A stretch of DNA of 59,615 nt from an uncultured Saprospiraceae bacterium (lineage in GTDB: Bacteria; Bacteroidota; Bacteroidia; Chitinophagales; Saprospiraceae): NCBI GenBank assembly GCA_937921595.1, contig CAKZTD010000448.1:1-59615 (forward strand), written 5' to 3'. Both the position numbers and the translations under genes were made by a program. Below the pieces are notes generated by a model. It saw only the letters and a program-made list of their open reading frames with translations. It made no database searches and was not told where the DNA came from. Shown here in pieces: positions 1-8,768 of the stretch (position 1 is its first letter; the number at the start of each line of letters is the position of its first letter).

Positions 1-1
1 A

Positions 2-1774
2 GATTATCAATCTAAAAAGGAACGACTAGATTTTAGTGAAGCTTATGAACGAAAGTTTAAAAAACATGAATCACTTCCTCGCCTGTTTCCAGTAGACATA
101 AAATCAGAAGTCCATCTTTTTCCAAATGAAGACAAATACAACATCAAAGTAAATTATTTATTAGAAAACAAAAACAACACTTCTGTCAATCAGGTATTCA
201 TTACTTCTAAAAAAGAAGTAAAAAATATTACTCTTGAAAATGCCACACTTATAGAACATGATACTTTTTTTGAGACTTATTTATTTCAGTTAGACCAGCC
301 ACTATTACCGAACCAACGACTGAAACATTCTTTCGAATTAATCCACCAACAAAAAGGATATGAAACACCAAGAACTTTGGTTCACAATGGTTCTTACATC
401 ATCCATACTTCACTAGGTCCTTCTTTAGTTTATCGGAGCAGCAAAGAGATCAAAGATAATTTCGAAAGACAGAAACGTGGTTTACCCAAACGTGAAGAAG
501 AAATGGCGACGGAAGATCATCTTCACCTTGAAGAGGCTTCCATTGGGCAGGTTACTTTTGAGACCATCATTTCTACGCAAGCAGATCAAATTGCACTTGC
601 TCCAGGAAATTTAATCCGGAAATGGACGGAGAATGATCGCATTTTTTTTCATTACAAAACTAATGGGCCAGTCACTCCTTTGCTTGGTTACTTCTCTGCA
701 AAATATCAAACTAAAAAGACAAAACATCTAGGCATTTCAATTGAACAATACTTTCACCCAGGCCATGATTACAATGTTGAAACTATTGAAAAAAACACAA
801 AACTTACTTTAGATTATTGCATTAAAAACTTTGGCGATTATCCATTAGACCACTTAAGGATTGCGGAAATTCCTGGACATTGGAATTTTGGTGGTCAAGC
901 GATGCCAGGAACAATTAGTATGGTCGAAAATCGAATGTACCTAGTTGACAATCGAGATCCAAATGGTTTTGACTTAGTTGCAAAACGCACGATTCACGAG
1001 GTGGCACATCAATGGTGGGGCGGTATTCTTTTACCTAAACAAATTGAAGGAGCTAGTTTTTTTATTGAGGGGCTTGCAAAATATACAGAAGCGGTCGTCA
1101 TGGAAAAACATTATGGTAAAGGTGCTATTTGGCAATTGAGTGAGACTTCAAATCGAAGGTATTTTAGAAGTCGGGCTATGAGTGCTGATCCGGAGCCTCC
1201 TTTGTATTTAGCAGGTGGGCAGGATTATTTATCTTATGGAAAGAGTCTAATTATTTTGCTTGCTATGAAAGATTTGATTGGTGAAGAAAAAGTGAATATT
1301 GCTATTCGAAATTTGACAGACAAACATAGACAAGAAGTTGAACCGACTTTAATTTCTCTTGAATTACTAGAGGAGTTTTACAAGCTTAGTCCAACCAAAT
1401 ATCACCCGCTCATTGATGACTGGTTCAAAAAAGTGATTACCTATAATTTAAAAATTGAAGGAACTGATACTAAAAAACTGGGCAATGATCAATTTGAAAT
1501 CACCATCAATATTAACGCGAAACGTTTTGAAGAAAACAATTTGGAACCTACAAAACAGATTGATCTGAATGAGCCGATACAGATTGGTTTGTTTAAAAAA
1601 CATCCGAAGAATTTTAAGCATGATGATCCTATTCTACATCTAAAATCTCATCAGATTGATCAGGAAAATATGCAGCTTAAAATCATTGTTGATGAGATGC
1701 CGAAATATATTTGTATTGATCCTTTTGGTGCTAGGTTGGACGCCAATCGGGTGGATAATATTTGGGAATTGTGA
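2..1774 (+). CDS. M1-family metallopeptidase, C-terminal part (5' end outside window)
   Basis: The frame is open from base 2, so this is the 3' part of a longer gene; the TTG at 377 is internal. A zinc site HEVAH lies at 995-1009, followed by a Glu codon at 1067 in the context FIEGLAKY. Nineteen residues separate the last His from that Glu, one more than in classical M1 aminopeptidases. From memory, that spacing occurs in the proteins where an ABC-2-type permease is fused to an M1 domain. The segment before the peptidase (YERKFKKHESLP, then a beta-rich stretch) also resembles those fusions. Membrane permease segments would then lie upstream of this window. The protease domain identity is firm; the fusion is inference. 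Confidence 0.85.
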   Translation, partial: DYQSKKERLDFSEAYERKFKKHESLPRLFPVDIKSEVHLFPNEDKYNIKVNYLLENKNNTSVNQVFITSKKEVKNITLENATLIEHDTFFETYLFQLDQPLLPNQRLKHSFELIHQQKGYETPRTLVHNGSYIIHTSLGPSLVYRSSKEIKDNFERQKRGLPKREEEMATEDHLHLEEASIGQVTFETIISTQADQIALAPGNLIRKWTENDRIFFHYKTNGPVTPLLGYFSAKYQTKKTKHLGISIEQYFHPGHDYNVETIEKNTKLTLDYCIKNFGDYPLDHLRIAEIPGHWNFGGQAMPGTISMVENRMYLVDNRDPNGFDLVAKRTIHEVAHQWWGGILLPKQIEGASFFIEGLAKYTEAVVMEKHYGKGAIWQLSETSNRRYFRSRAMSADPEPPLYLAGGQDYLSYGKSLIILLAMKDLIGEEKVNIAIRNLTDKHRQEVEPTLISLELLEEFYKLSPTKYHPLIDDWFKKVITYNLKIEGTDTKKLGNDQFEITININAKRFEENNLEPTKQIDLNEPIQIGLFKKHPKNFKHDDPILHLKSHQIDQENMQLKIIVDEMPKYICIDPFGARLDANRVDNIWEL

Positions 1775-1877
1775 TGTGGGAATTATGAACTATTGATTCT
1801 AAAAAACTAGAGGACAAAGGAAGTCGAGTATCGTCAATTTATGGTATTTTAATTTATTTACATCTTCATTCCTAGGC

Positions 1878-1898
1878 ATGCAAGTTACAAACTTGCAT
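1878..1898. repeat. Short perfect hairpin between convergent genes
   Basis: ATGCAAGTT and AACTTGCAT form a 9-bp perfect stem around an ACA loop. A second partial copy (CCAAGTTACAG) follows at about 1911. It sits in the 246-bp gap between two convergent genes and may help end transcription, but there is no clear T-run. Nothing else recognisable lies in this gap. Confidence 0.5.
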
Positions 1899-2020
1899 TA
1901 TACCTGACTTCCAAGTTACAGCCTCCTTTAGTCGGCTTTAAACTTGAAAGAGTGTTTTCACTAAAAAGTATAATGCCAATCTGGACTTTGCCCTTGGTTT
2001 CGAAAAGGAATAGCTTAGAA

Positions 2021-2593
2021 CTATTCGGCTTCTGCCCTACTCTTTTCGACCACTTCTTTTAGTGGAACATCGTTGATCATGACATTTTCTAAAACGGCAT
2101 TTCCATCTTTTATTTTTACTAGTGCGTATGCGACTTGGCTGGTATCGCGTCGTGATTCTCGATAAATGGTTTCCGCTTCCAGCGCTTTGGATTCTTCCAT
2201 GTAGAAACGATCGAACGGATAGTCAACATATATTCTACTTTCACTCAGTCGTCTTATTTTAGCAGTCAGGTAATCTGATCCATCATTAGGTATTTCTTTG
2301 CTTACTGATTTTATGATTGCAAAACCTTTTTCATTTTCAGAAACACTAACATAGACTTTTTCATGCCTTTTCCAATCCTCAACATGTGCCACTTCAACAT
2401 CATTATTCATAAATCTAAGTGAAACGTATTTACCTCGAAATGGATCATAAGGATCTACAGGAGCAGTTTTAAATTTAAACGTTTTACCGGATGATATGAC
2501 ATTCTCTTGTTGAAAAATCATACTCGCTGGAACAAACAATTGAAGCAATACCAATATTATAAATGCGGGGAAAATTACTTTTTTATAATCCAT
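2021..2593 (-). CDS. GDYXXLXY-type membrane-anchored protein
   Basis: 190 residues. One N-terminal membrane anchor (about residues 7-27) is followed by the motif region DPYDPFRGKYVSLRF, a variant of the GDYXXLXY signature in which the Asp of GDY is Lys. The rest is a predicted extracytoplasmic beta-rich domain. The start codon overlaps the last 11 bases of the upstream DUF2157 gene, so the two are probably translationally coupled. DUF2157 and GDYXXLXY proteins are known to occur together, and the pair may work as one membrane complex. The biochemical function is unknown. Confidence 0.82.
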   Translation of the reverse strand: MDYKKVIFPAFIILVLLQLFVPASMIFQQENVISSGKTFKFKTAPVDPYDPFRGKYVSLRFMNNDVEVAHVEDWKRHEKVYVSVSENEKGFAIIKSVSKEIPNDGSDYLTAKIRRLSESRIYVDYPFDRFYMEESKALEAETIYRESRRDTSQVAYALVKIKDGNAVLENVMINDVPLKEVVEKSRAEAE

Positions 2594-3875
2594 CAGTTTT
2601 TCTTTTTTTAATCATATAAAAATTGGTAATAAAAAACCCTACTCCCAGTAAAACGAAAAGTATTCCTCGCCAAACAAAAGAAAGATCAGCATCAAAAAAC
2701 CGGCAAGTAATCAATGCGGTGATGATGAGTAGACCATAATTTAAAATTCCAAAATGATTGTCTCGTATTCCTTTTCTTACGGTCATTACTCCGATTCCAA
2801 AAAGTAAAAAATTGATTAGTATTGTTGAAAGTGGTGAGTACATTCCAATTATAAAAATGATAATAAAAATTAGAAACACTGGAGTGATCGGCTCAATACC
2901 TTTTAATCCTTTTTCTTTTAATCCTCGGATAAACAAACCTAAAGCTGTTAAACCCAACACACTTACTGCTATAATCTGAGCAATATTAACAGTAGAAAAA
3001 AACCGATCATTTATTGTTCTCAAATCTTCCCAAAACCAATCAAAACTTAACATGAGTAAAACGATTACTGTTCCTAATGCTCCCAATACCCGATAGCCAT
3101 TTCTAAATAAATTTTGTTTTTTAAAGTATGAAAAATCACCTATCATATACAATACACTGAACAAACTCATATACCCGACAAACATGATTTCTCCATCGCC
3201 TCGTACAGTAATACTCGCTAAAGTCATGATCACCGACAAAGGAATAAACCAATGGTGAACTGTAGTAAAATTACTGCTTGCTTTGTTTTTACAGATCAAG
3301 TAATAATACGGTAAAATGGCCAATAAAAGAAAAACAAAATGTAAATACGAGCCCGCTCTATATCGATCATCATAACCAATAATCACGGTATACCAAACAA
3401 TCCAAACCAAGGAGAACAAGGAAACCATCGAGGATTTCATAATGTAAATCAAGGGAATGCAAAGCAACAACCAAGTCAAAAGAAAAGTACTCATTGAACC
3501 GGGAAGATTATAAATCTGACTGACCAGAGAAATACTCGCTCCTACTGCAAAGAATAAAAGCACAGCACTACTTTCTCGCCAACCTGTACTTTCTGGTTTT
3601 TTCAATAAAGTAAATCCACATAATCCTTGCCCTATCAAAAGCGGAAGAAATGCAAAAAACAGTTTGATCCCTTTGGAAAGATTATCCCAGTTGTGTGCAA
3701 GGATAAGAATGATTCCGAGGCCGACAAGGATCGCTCCAAGTACTCCAAAAACAACGAAGAGGCGATTATTGGAGTCTGGTTTTTTGTTTTCATAAAACTC
3801 ATTGATTGCCTCTGCCGTCTCAGGGGAGATGACTTGAGCATCGAGGAGTTCGTTTAGATTCTTTTGGAGATTCAT
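2583..3875 (-). CDS. DUF2157 polytopic membrane protein
   Basis: 430 residues. A short cytoplasmic N-terminal part (LLDAQVISPETAEAINEFYE) is typical of DUF2157. It is followed by many hydrophobic segments from about residue 38 to the C-terminus, with AHNWD after the first one or two helices as in the family. It overlaps the downstream GDYXXLXY gene by 11 bases and forms a two-gene operon with it. The family has no established activity. The upstream region carries a CACAAAGACACAAAG-type repeat, which reads as tandem CTTTG words in the direction of transcription. Confidence 0.82.
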   Translation of the reverse strand: MNLQKNLNELLDAQVISPETAEAINEFYENKKPDSNNRLFVVFGVLGAILVGLGIILILAHNWDNLSKGIKLFFAFLPLLIGQGLCGFTLLKKPESTGWRESSAVLLFFAVGASISLVSQIYNLPGSMSTFLLTWLLLCIPLIYIMKSSMVSLFSLVWIVWYTVIIGYDDRYRAGSYLHFVFLLLAILPYYYLICKNKASSNFTTVHHWFIPLSVIMTLASITVRGDGEIMFVGYMSLFSVLYMIGDFSYFKKQNLFRNGYRVLGALGTVIVLLMLSFDWFWEDLRTINDRFFSTVNIAQIIAVSVLGLTALGLFIRGLKEKGLKGIEPITPVFLIFIIIFIIGMYSPLSTILINFLLFGIGVMTVRKGIRDNHFGILNYGLLIITALITCRFFDADLSFVWRGILFVLLGVGFFITNFYMIKKRKTDGL

Positions 3876-3893
3876 GATTTGTTATTTTTTCGC

Positions 3894-3916
3894 TACAAAG
3901 ACACAAAGAAAAAAAG
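3894..3916. repeat. CACAAAG-type dispersed repeat upstream of the DUF2157 gene
   Basis: The run TACAAAGACACAAAGAAA lies about 20 bases upstream of the DUF2157 start. Related runs occur at 20875-20893 and 50802-50853. Read on the minus strand it contains TGTCTTTG, close to the Bacteroidota -7 consensus TAnnTTTG. Confidence 0.55.
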
Positions 3917-3951
3917 AGGATACTTTTAAATTTCACTCTAATTGAAACCAA

Positions 3952-5403
3952 CTATTGATCCAATTGCTTCATCTTTTCATCAAGAGCTGCTCTATTCAAA
4001 ACATTTCCTTGTTTGATAACCGTGTTTATCTTTTTTGTATTTTGAATATCGTCTAATGGGTTAGCATCGAGGATCACTAAATCTGCAAACATCCCTTCGG
4101 AAATCAAGCCTAGTTCCTTTTCCATTTTGAAATATCTTGCTGGACTTAGGGTTGCAGATTCAATGGCCTCCAAAGGTGTCAGCCCTGCTTTCACTAAAGC
4201 GATTAATTCATGATGCAAACTATACCCTGGTGTCAAGTAAAAAATCGGGCAATCTGTTCCAGCCATAATTCCGACATTTGCTTTGTTCATTTTACCAACC
4301 GTCTCAAAAAACCAATCTTTATAAATTTTTCGATCTTCTGTTACTTCCATTTCCAAAACAGTTGCAACCCCATCTCTCCATTTCCTCTCGATATCAGGAG
4401 GCAGGTATTTAAAAGTCTCTTGCCAATCTTTCGAAGCGAAAGGTTTATCTACAAAAGAAGTCATCACCATAAAAGTTGGGATTTGCCAAGTTTTATTTTC
4501 TGCGAAAGCAGTAATAACTTCCTTAGTTTTTTCTTCATCAGCATTTAAAACAGCTTCTCTTCTTTGTGATTCATGGATGCTTTTACGAAGCACTGATCCT
4601 TCTCCATCTTTTCCTAAAGCCAACATTTTTTTCCTTTGCTCTAGTAATTCATCCGCATTTTTTGCGGTAGACATTTCGACATTTCGAAGGTGCTCTATAC
4701 TTGAAAACCCAGCATTAGAAGCAGTGATTGCATCCATACTTAATGGAATATGTCCAGTCAATGGAAGGCCTTTTTCTTTGGCTCTTTTTGCAATAGCAAA
4801 AAATTGTTCTGGACTCAACATTTCATATGCCTTTAGTAAATCGACTCCAATGCTATCTAATTTTTCAACCTCCAATAATGCAGCTTCCGGTGTGGCTAAG
4901 CCTACTGAAAGCGGCGGTCTAGCAGGTGAGCTTCCATCATAAACATTTGGCATTCCGTCGAGTAAAGGACCGGCGATCATCACTCGTGGAGTGGTGGTAG
5001 GATTAGCAGTAGATTCGTTTTTCCATTTTTTTAAAAAATCAATTTTACCTCCTGTATCTCTCACACTAGTCACTCCATAGGATAGAAATAAATCGAACAT
5101 CGAAGGGGCCATTTCTTCGATATAAGCAAAGTGAACATGGGCATCCCATAATCCGGGAATTAGAAATTTTCCGGTACCGTCAATGATCTTATTTTCTGGA
5201 GATAATTTAAGATCTTTAGATTTGGCTATTTTTAATATTTTTCCATCTTTTAGGATGATCGTTTGATTTGAGATCAAACCGTTATTTGCATCAATGGTTG
5301 AAATATTGGTAATGCAAGTTGCCTCTTTGAAAAGTTCGCCAGGCTTCGAACAACCAATGAAGACAAATAGAATCAATAAGAAAAGTATTTTGTTCTGCTT
5401 CAT
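3952..5403 (-). CDS. Amidohydrolase-family lipoprotein (imidazolonepropionase-like)
   Basis: 483 residues. The N-terminus is a lipoprotein signal with a lipobox Cys at residue 18 (FIGC). A composite beta domain leads to the metal-binding DAHVHF (His89, His91), and later AGTDCPIF supplies the conserved Asp of the amidohydrolase fold. A C-terminal ADLVILDANPL segment completes the typical layout of secreted imidazolonepropionase/prolidase-like enzymes. It would hydrolyse a cyclic amide or peptide-like bond on the outer face of a membrane; the substrate cannot be read from the sequence. It stands 42 bases downstream of the DUF1569 gene on the same strand and may be co-transcribed with it. Confidence 0.88.
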   Translation of the reverse strand: MKQNKILFLLILFVFIGCSKPGELFKEATCITNISTIDANNGLISNQTIILKDGKILKIAKSKDLKLSPENKIIDGTGKFLIPGLWDAHVHFAYIEEMAPSMFDLFLSYGVTSVRDTGGKIDFLKKWKNESTANPTTTPRVMIAGPLLDGMPNVYDGSSPARPPLSVGLATPEAALLEVEKLDSIGVDLLKAYEMLSPEQFFAIAKRAKEKGLPLTGHIPLSMDAITASNAGFSSIEHLRNVEMSTAKNADELLEQRKKMLALGKDGEGSVLRKSIHESQRREAVLNADEEKTKEVITAFAENKTWQIPTFMVMTSFVDKPFASKDWQETFKYLPPDIERKWRDGVATVLEMEVTEDRKIYKDWFFETVGKMNKANVGIMAGTDCPIFYLTPGYSLHHELIALVKAGLTPLEAIESATLSPARYFKMEKELGLISEGMFADLVILDANPLDDIQNTKKINTVIKQGNVLNRAALDEKMKQLDQ

Positions 5404-5445
5404 GGTTTTAGTTTAGATCATTTATTTACCCCTTGACTACTTGAC

Positions 5446-5898
5446 TTATACGCCAAACTGTGTCAGGTGATGATCAAGATGTTTATAAAATAAAACATTC
5501 CATTCATCTTTTGTTAATGGGCCAAAGGAATGTGATTCCCTATTATGAAAATGATCAGCTCCTAGCTCCTGCGTCTTCGTCAGGTATTCAATTAGGTTGG
5601 CTTTTTCCGTTTCAAAATTTCGTTCGTCAGCAATAATAAACTCAGGTGCTGTTCTACCATTCTTTGGATAAGGCTTTGGTCCGACGACCGCATTTTTTAC
5701 AAAAAGTTTAAGCATAAATTTTTTAAAAGCACCTGGCTTAGGATATTTATTCGTGTAAGCCATTTCGTAGGCTACACAACAATGAGCGAGCATTTGTGCA
5801 ACATTCATTTTTCCCCATTGAGCTTGAGTCTTTGGAGTGAGGTTTTTGATACGAGTGATCGTTTCAGCTACGTCGTTGGTATTAAATATGCTTTTCAT
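5446..5898 (-). CDS. DUF1569 (DinB-like four-helix) protein
   Basis: 150 residues, cytoplasmic, no signal peptide. MLAHC (about residue 39) and HLDHHLTQFG near the C-terminus supply the three His positions expected for the metal site of the DinB/YfiT-like fold. RTAPEFIIADERNFETEK is typical of DUF1569. The family resembles thiol-dependent transferases, but its substrate is not known. The gene precedes the amidohydrolase gene on the same strand. Confidence 0.85.
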   Translation of the reverse strand: MKSIFNTNDVAETITRIKNLTPKTQAQWGKMNVAQMLAHCCVAYEMAYTNKYPKPGAFKKFMLKLFVKNAVVGPKPYPKNGRTAPEFIIADERNFETEKANLIEYLTKTQELGADHFHNRESHSFGPLTKDEWNVLFYKHLDHHLTQFGV

Positions 5899-6154
5899 TA
5901 GTATGTTTGTGTTTGAAAAAAATTAAAATTGACTGATAAATATACGCAAGTCGATTGATAAAAATAAATTTGCTTCTGATAAGGACTCAGTAAATAATAA
6001 ATTCCGATTTGATGCTGACCTTTTGTCACTTGTTGTCGTTATGAAATCCTTGTAATAAAGGACATTACTGCGAATTATCAACCTTCGCATCTGAAAAAAT
6101 CTCTAGCCTAAAATCAACAAACTATTATTTGCTGAATCCTAAGCTATAAAATCG

Positions 6155-6162
6155 TATTTTTG
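6155..6162 (+). promoter_or_regulatory. Candidate -7 box for the cytochrome c peroxidase gene
   Basis: TATTTTTG matches TAnnTTTG and lies only 5 bases before the ATG at 6167. A TTTG occurs 23 bases further upstream. If used, the mRNA would be leaderless or nearly so. Confidence 0.4.
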
Positions 6163-6166
6163 AGGT

Positions 6167-7282
6167 ATGAAAAGAACTTTTGTATTGATAGGAATCATAT
6201 TGCTTGTTTTGGTTTTCTCTTGCCAAAAAGAAGATGAGACGCCAATACCTGAAACACCGAAACTAGTACTTCCAGCAACACCTTATGATTATAGTGAATT
6301 GAACTTCCCTCCGCATTTTGAGACGACGGTCATGAATTTTATTCTAGGCGGCAATTTGAGTAACAATCCAATCACTGACGAGGGTGCGACTTTGGGTCGG
6401 GTACTTTTTTATGATAAAAAACTATCCATCAATAATGAAGTTGCCTGTGCCAGTTGTCATTTTCAAGAAAATGGTTTTAGTGATCCCCTAGCTTTTAGTG
6501 TCGGCTTTGATGGTCGGACAACTAGGCGAAATTCAATGGGCTTAGCAAATGCTTTACACACTCGTAGATTTTTCTGGGACCTAAGAGCGAATAATTTGAG
6601 GCAACAGGTTTTGCAACCAATCGAAGATTCTTTGGAGATGGGAAGTAATTTTGAGGATTTGGTAATTGAATTATCTGAAACGGATTATTATCCGGACTTA
6701 TTTGAAGCAGCTTTTGAAAGCGACACGATTACTAAAGAAAAAATTGGAAATGCTTTGACGCAGTTTATTAATTCAATGACTGCTTTTAGTTCTAAATATG
6801 ATGAAGGTCTTAGTTCTGATTTTGAAAACTTCACCCCTCAAGAATTATTAGGAAAAGAATTATTTTTTGAAAGAGGTTTGAAATGTAATCAATGTCATAC
6901 CAATGCTGTTTTTGCAAATACTTCTCCTTCAAATAATGGTTTGATTCATGATGAAAATGATCTCGGATTTATGGAGGTCACCGGTAATGAAGAAGATAAA
7001 TTCCGCTTTAAAGCACCGACCCTACGGAACATCTCCTTGACTGCGCCTTTTATGCATGACGGTCGCTTTGCAACTTTAGAAGAAGTGATTGAACACTACA
7101 ACAGTGGGCTTCAGGCTTATCCTAATTTGGACGATCGATTGACTACTGATAATTCTGTTGGTGGCCCTCCGAGACAAATGAATTTAACAGAGGAAGAAAA
7201 AGCGGCGCTGGTGGTTTTCTTGGGTACTTTTACGGATGAGATTTTGGTGACTGACCAGAAGTATAGTGATCCTTTTGAATGA
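6167..7282 (+). CDS. Di-heme cytochrome c peroxidase lipoprotein (CCP/MauG family)
   Basis: 371 residues. The signal peptide ends in a lipobox with Cys19 (VFSC). Two CxxCH heme-binding motifs are present, CASCH at residues 94-98 and CNQCH at 240-244, as in bacterial di-heme peroxidases. The conserved PFMHDGRFATLEEVIEHYN stretch near the C-terminus is also characteristic. It should reduce hydrogen peroxide in the periplasm using electrons from small donors; a MauG-like oxidase role cannot be excluded. It is a single gene, ending inside a GAATGAGT-type inverted-repeat element that separates it from the convergent VOC gene. Confidence 0.92.
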   Translation: MKRTFVLIGIILLVLVFSCQKEDETPIPETPKLVLPATPYDYSELNFPPHFETTVMNFILGGNLSNNPITDEGATLGRVLFYDKKLSINNEVACASCHFQENGFSDPLAFSVGFDGRTTRRNSMGLANALHTRRFFWDLRANNLRQQVLQPIEDSLEMGSNFEDLVIELSETDYYPDLFEAAFESDTITKEKIGNALTQFINSMTAFSSKYDEGLSSDFENFTPQELLGKELFFERGLKCNQCHTNAVFANTSPSNNGLIHDENDLGFMEVTGNEEDKFRFKAPTLRNISLTAPFMHDGRFATLEEVIEHYNSGLQAYPNLDDRLTTDNSVGGPPRQMNLTEEEKAALVVFLGTFTDEILVTDQKYSDPFE

Positions 7283-7474
7283 GTTACTTTTTAATGAGTG
7301 AATGGAGGAATGAGTGAATAAGGTGTATTGCCTTTGGCAAACTGCTCATCTTATACCTTTGGTTTTCAACTTTGTCTTTCCAATAATTAAGTAAAGTCAG
7401 TTTGATTTAATATTCTCTAAACTTTTAAGCTAGGCCATTCACTCATCCAGTCATTTTTTTACATCCACTCATTT
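7277..7474. repeat. GAATGAGT-type long inverted repeat (copy A)
   Basis: The left arm (7277-7320) holds GAATGAGT, AATGAGTGAATGG and GGAATGAGTGAAT. The right arm (7434-7474) holds CCATTCACTCATCC and CCACTCATTTT, the reverse complement pattern. The two arms are separated by about 110 bases. The left arm begins at the TGA stop of the peroxidase gene. The element lies between convergent genes and could act as a two-way transcription stop. Confidence 0.65.
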
Positions 7475-7483
7475 TCTTCTTTC

Positions 7484-8173
7484 TTAATCATTAAAAATAA
7501 AAAAACCATACCCACCAGGGTCTCTCAAAATCACATTATCAACACTCCCTTCTTTATTAAACGCGGTGACCTCTTCAGCGATTGGAATATTTAGAGAACG
7601 GATTTTTTCTATGATGACTGGGTTATTTTTTCCATTAAAAAAAGTGAGCGATGGATTGAAAAACAGATGCGGACAACTATTTGGCTTCATGATACTGACG
7701 CCCATTTTATTTTCATTTTCCATGGTAATCCAACCTTGCTCAGCACTACCCATCGTTTTCGAAAACCCAAGGGCTTCCCAAATTTTCAAAGATTTTCCAA
7801 TAGCAATACTTTCGAGACTCACGCCAGCGTAATTCCCCAGTACTGATTTTTCAATACCTGTCAGATCGTAACTAGGAATCGTTTCGCTTTCTATAAGATA
7901 AATCCAGGCTCCACTTGGATCATTTAGCAGATAACCATTTTCTATTTTTACAACAGTCGTGATTGCTTCTAAAGCTTTTGCTTCAGATTTCCACGAGCTA
8001 TTAATGAGCTTCACACCTGCTCTGGCAAAACGATCAGGATTGATCTCAATAATTACATGACCATCAGAAAGAAGAACTGGGTTTTCTTTTGATATTATTT
8101 TAAAATCCAACTTAGTATAAAAATCCAAGCTGTTTTCGATTTTGTTGGTTGGTGTTTGTATGATGGATAGCAT
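7484..8173 (-). CDS. VOC (glyoxalase/bleomycin-resistance fold) protein
   Basis: About 229 residues from the ATG at 8173. I chose this start because MLSIIQTPTNKIENSLDFYT begins directly with the first VOC beta strand, whereas the 16 residues added by the ATG at 8221 look unrelated. Two VOC-like halves can be seen. The first ends at NDPSGAWIYLIE, the second at LRDPGGYGFFIFN. The family uses a metal-dependent beta-alpha-beta-beta-beta fold for isomerase, lyase or dioxygenase reactions. No substrate can be assigned, and the metal ligands are not clear. Confidence 0.8.
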   Translation of the reverse strand: MLSIIQTPTNKIENSLDFYTKLDFKIISKENPVLLSDGHVIIEINPDRFARAGVKLINSSWKSEAKALEAITTVVKIENGYLLNDPSGAWIYLIESETIPSYDLTGIEKSVLGNYAGVSLESIAIGKSLKIWEALGFSKTMGSAEQGWITMENENKMGVSIMKPNSCPHLFFNPSLTFFNGKNNPVIIEKIRSLNIPIAEEVTAFNKEGSVDNVILRDPGGYGFFIFND

Positions 8174-8269
8174 GGTATTGGTGTTGCTGGTTAAGAAACT
8201 AACAATGGAACAAGTTAGCAAAATGATAAGATTCTTTTTAACTTATTAAGTACTTAACTATTTTTTATT

Positions 8270-8308
8270 TTTCCTAATACTTTTTTCATTGAAAAAAGTA
8301 TTAGGAAA
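8270..8308. repeat. Perfect 18-bp hairpin with 3-nt loop
   Basis: TTTCCTAATACTTTTTTC (8270-8287) and its exact reverse complement (8291-8308) flank an ATT loop. Neither side is followed by a clear T-run. It lies between two minus-strand genes, about 155 bases downstream of the small winged-helix gene. A GC-richer patch around 8325-8365 in this gap is unexplained. Confidence 0.7.
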
Positions 8309-8461
8309 TTCTAGCTCAAAAAAACGCTCTGCGCACAGCAGTCACCCGCGCCCACCTTTTTGACCATTCCCAACCCACACATACTGCTAATCCTTATGTT
8401 TACTGCATTTTATCATTAGCAAATCAAAATACTAATTTTGAATATGGTTAGAAAACATAAT

Positions 8462-8749
8462 TCACTTTTTCATCCGTAGTTCATGTGGGCTCGTTTTGGG
8501 AATTCTTTCGATGATTCCTCTGGCTTCGAGATCGAGCTTTACGGAAACGATGTACCAGACCACTTTCCCATCAAAGGTTTCAGAAAGATCTCGAATTGCC
8601 ATATCAGATAATTTTTCATAGCTGATTACTTTTCGTTTTTTTATGGTTTTTAAAATATAATCATGGATTACATCATACCTTCTTTTTAAAATATTAACGC
8701 CTTTCTTACCTTGTGGATGAAGGGTGAGATTTTTTTCTTCTTCGGACAT
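8462..8749 (-). CDS. Small winged-helix-like protein (resembles DUF6958)
   Basis: 95 residues from the ATG at 8749 (MSEEEKNLTLHPQGKKGVNI). A longer frame from 8770 would overlap the start codon of the divergent channel gene, so I prefer the internal start. The pattern (LHPQGKKGVNI, then an inferred helix-rich core, then VWYIVSVKLDLEARGIIERIP) recalls the small DUF6958 family and looks like a winged helix with a beta wing. The family match is from memory and unverified. Its start lies 19 bases from that of the potassium channel on the opposite strand, so the two share a very short promoter region. Confidence 0.7.
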   Translation of the reverse strand: MSEEEKNLTLHPQGKKGVNILKRRYDVIHDYILKTIKKRKVISYEKLSDMAIRDLSETFDGKVVWYIVSVKLDLEARGIIERIPKTSPHELRMKK

Positions 8750-8768
8750 TTTTAAATAAAAATATATC

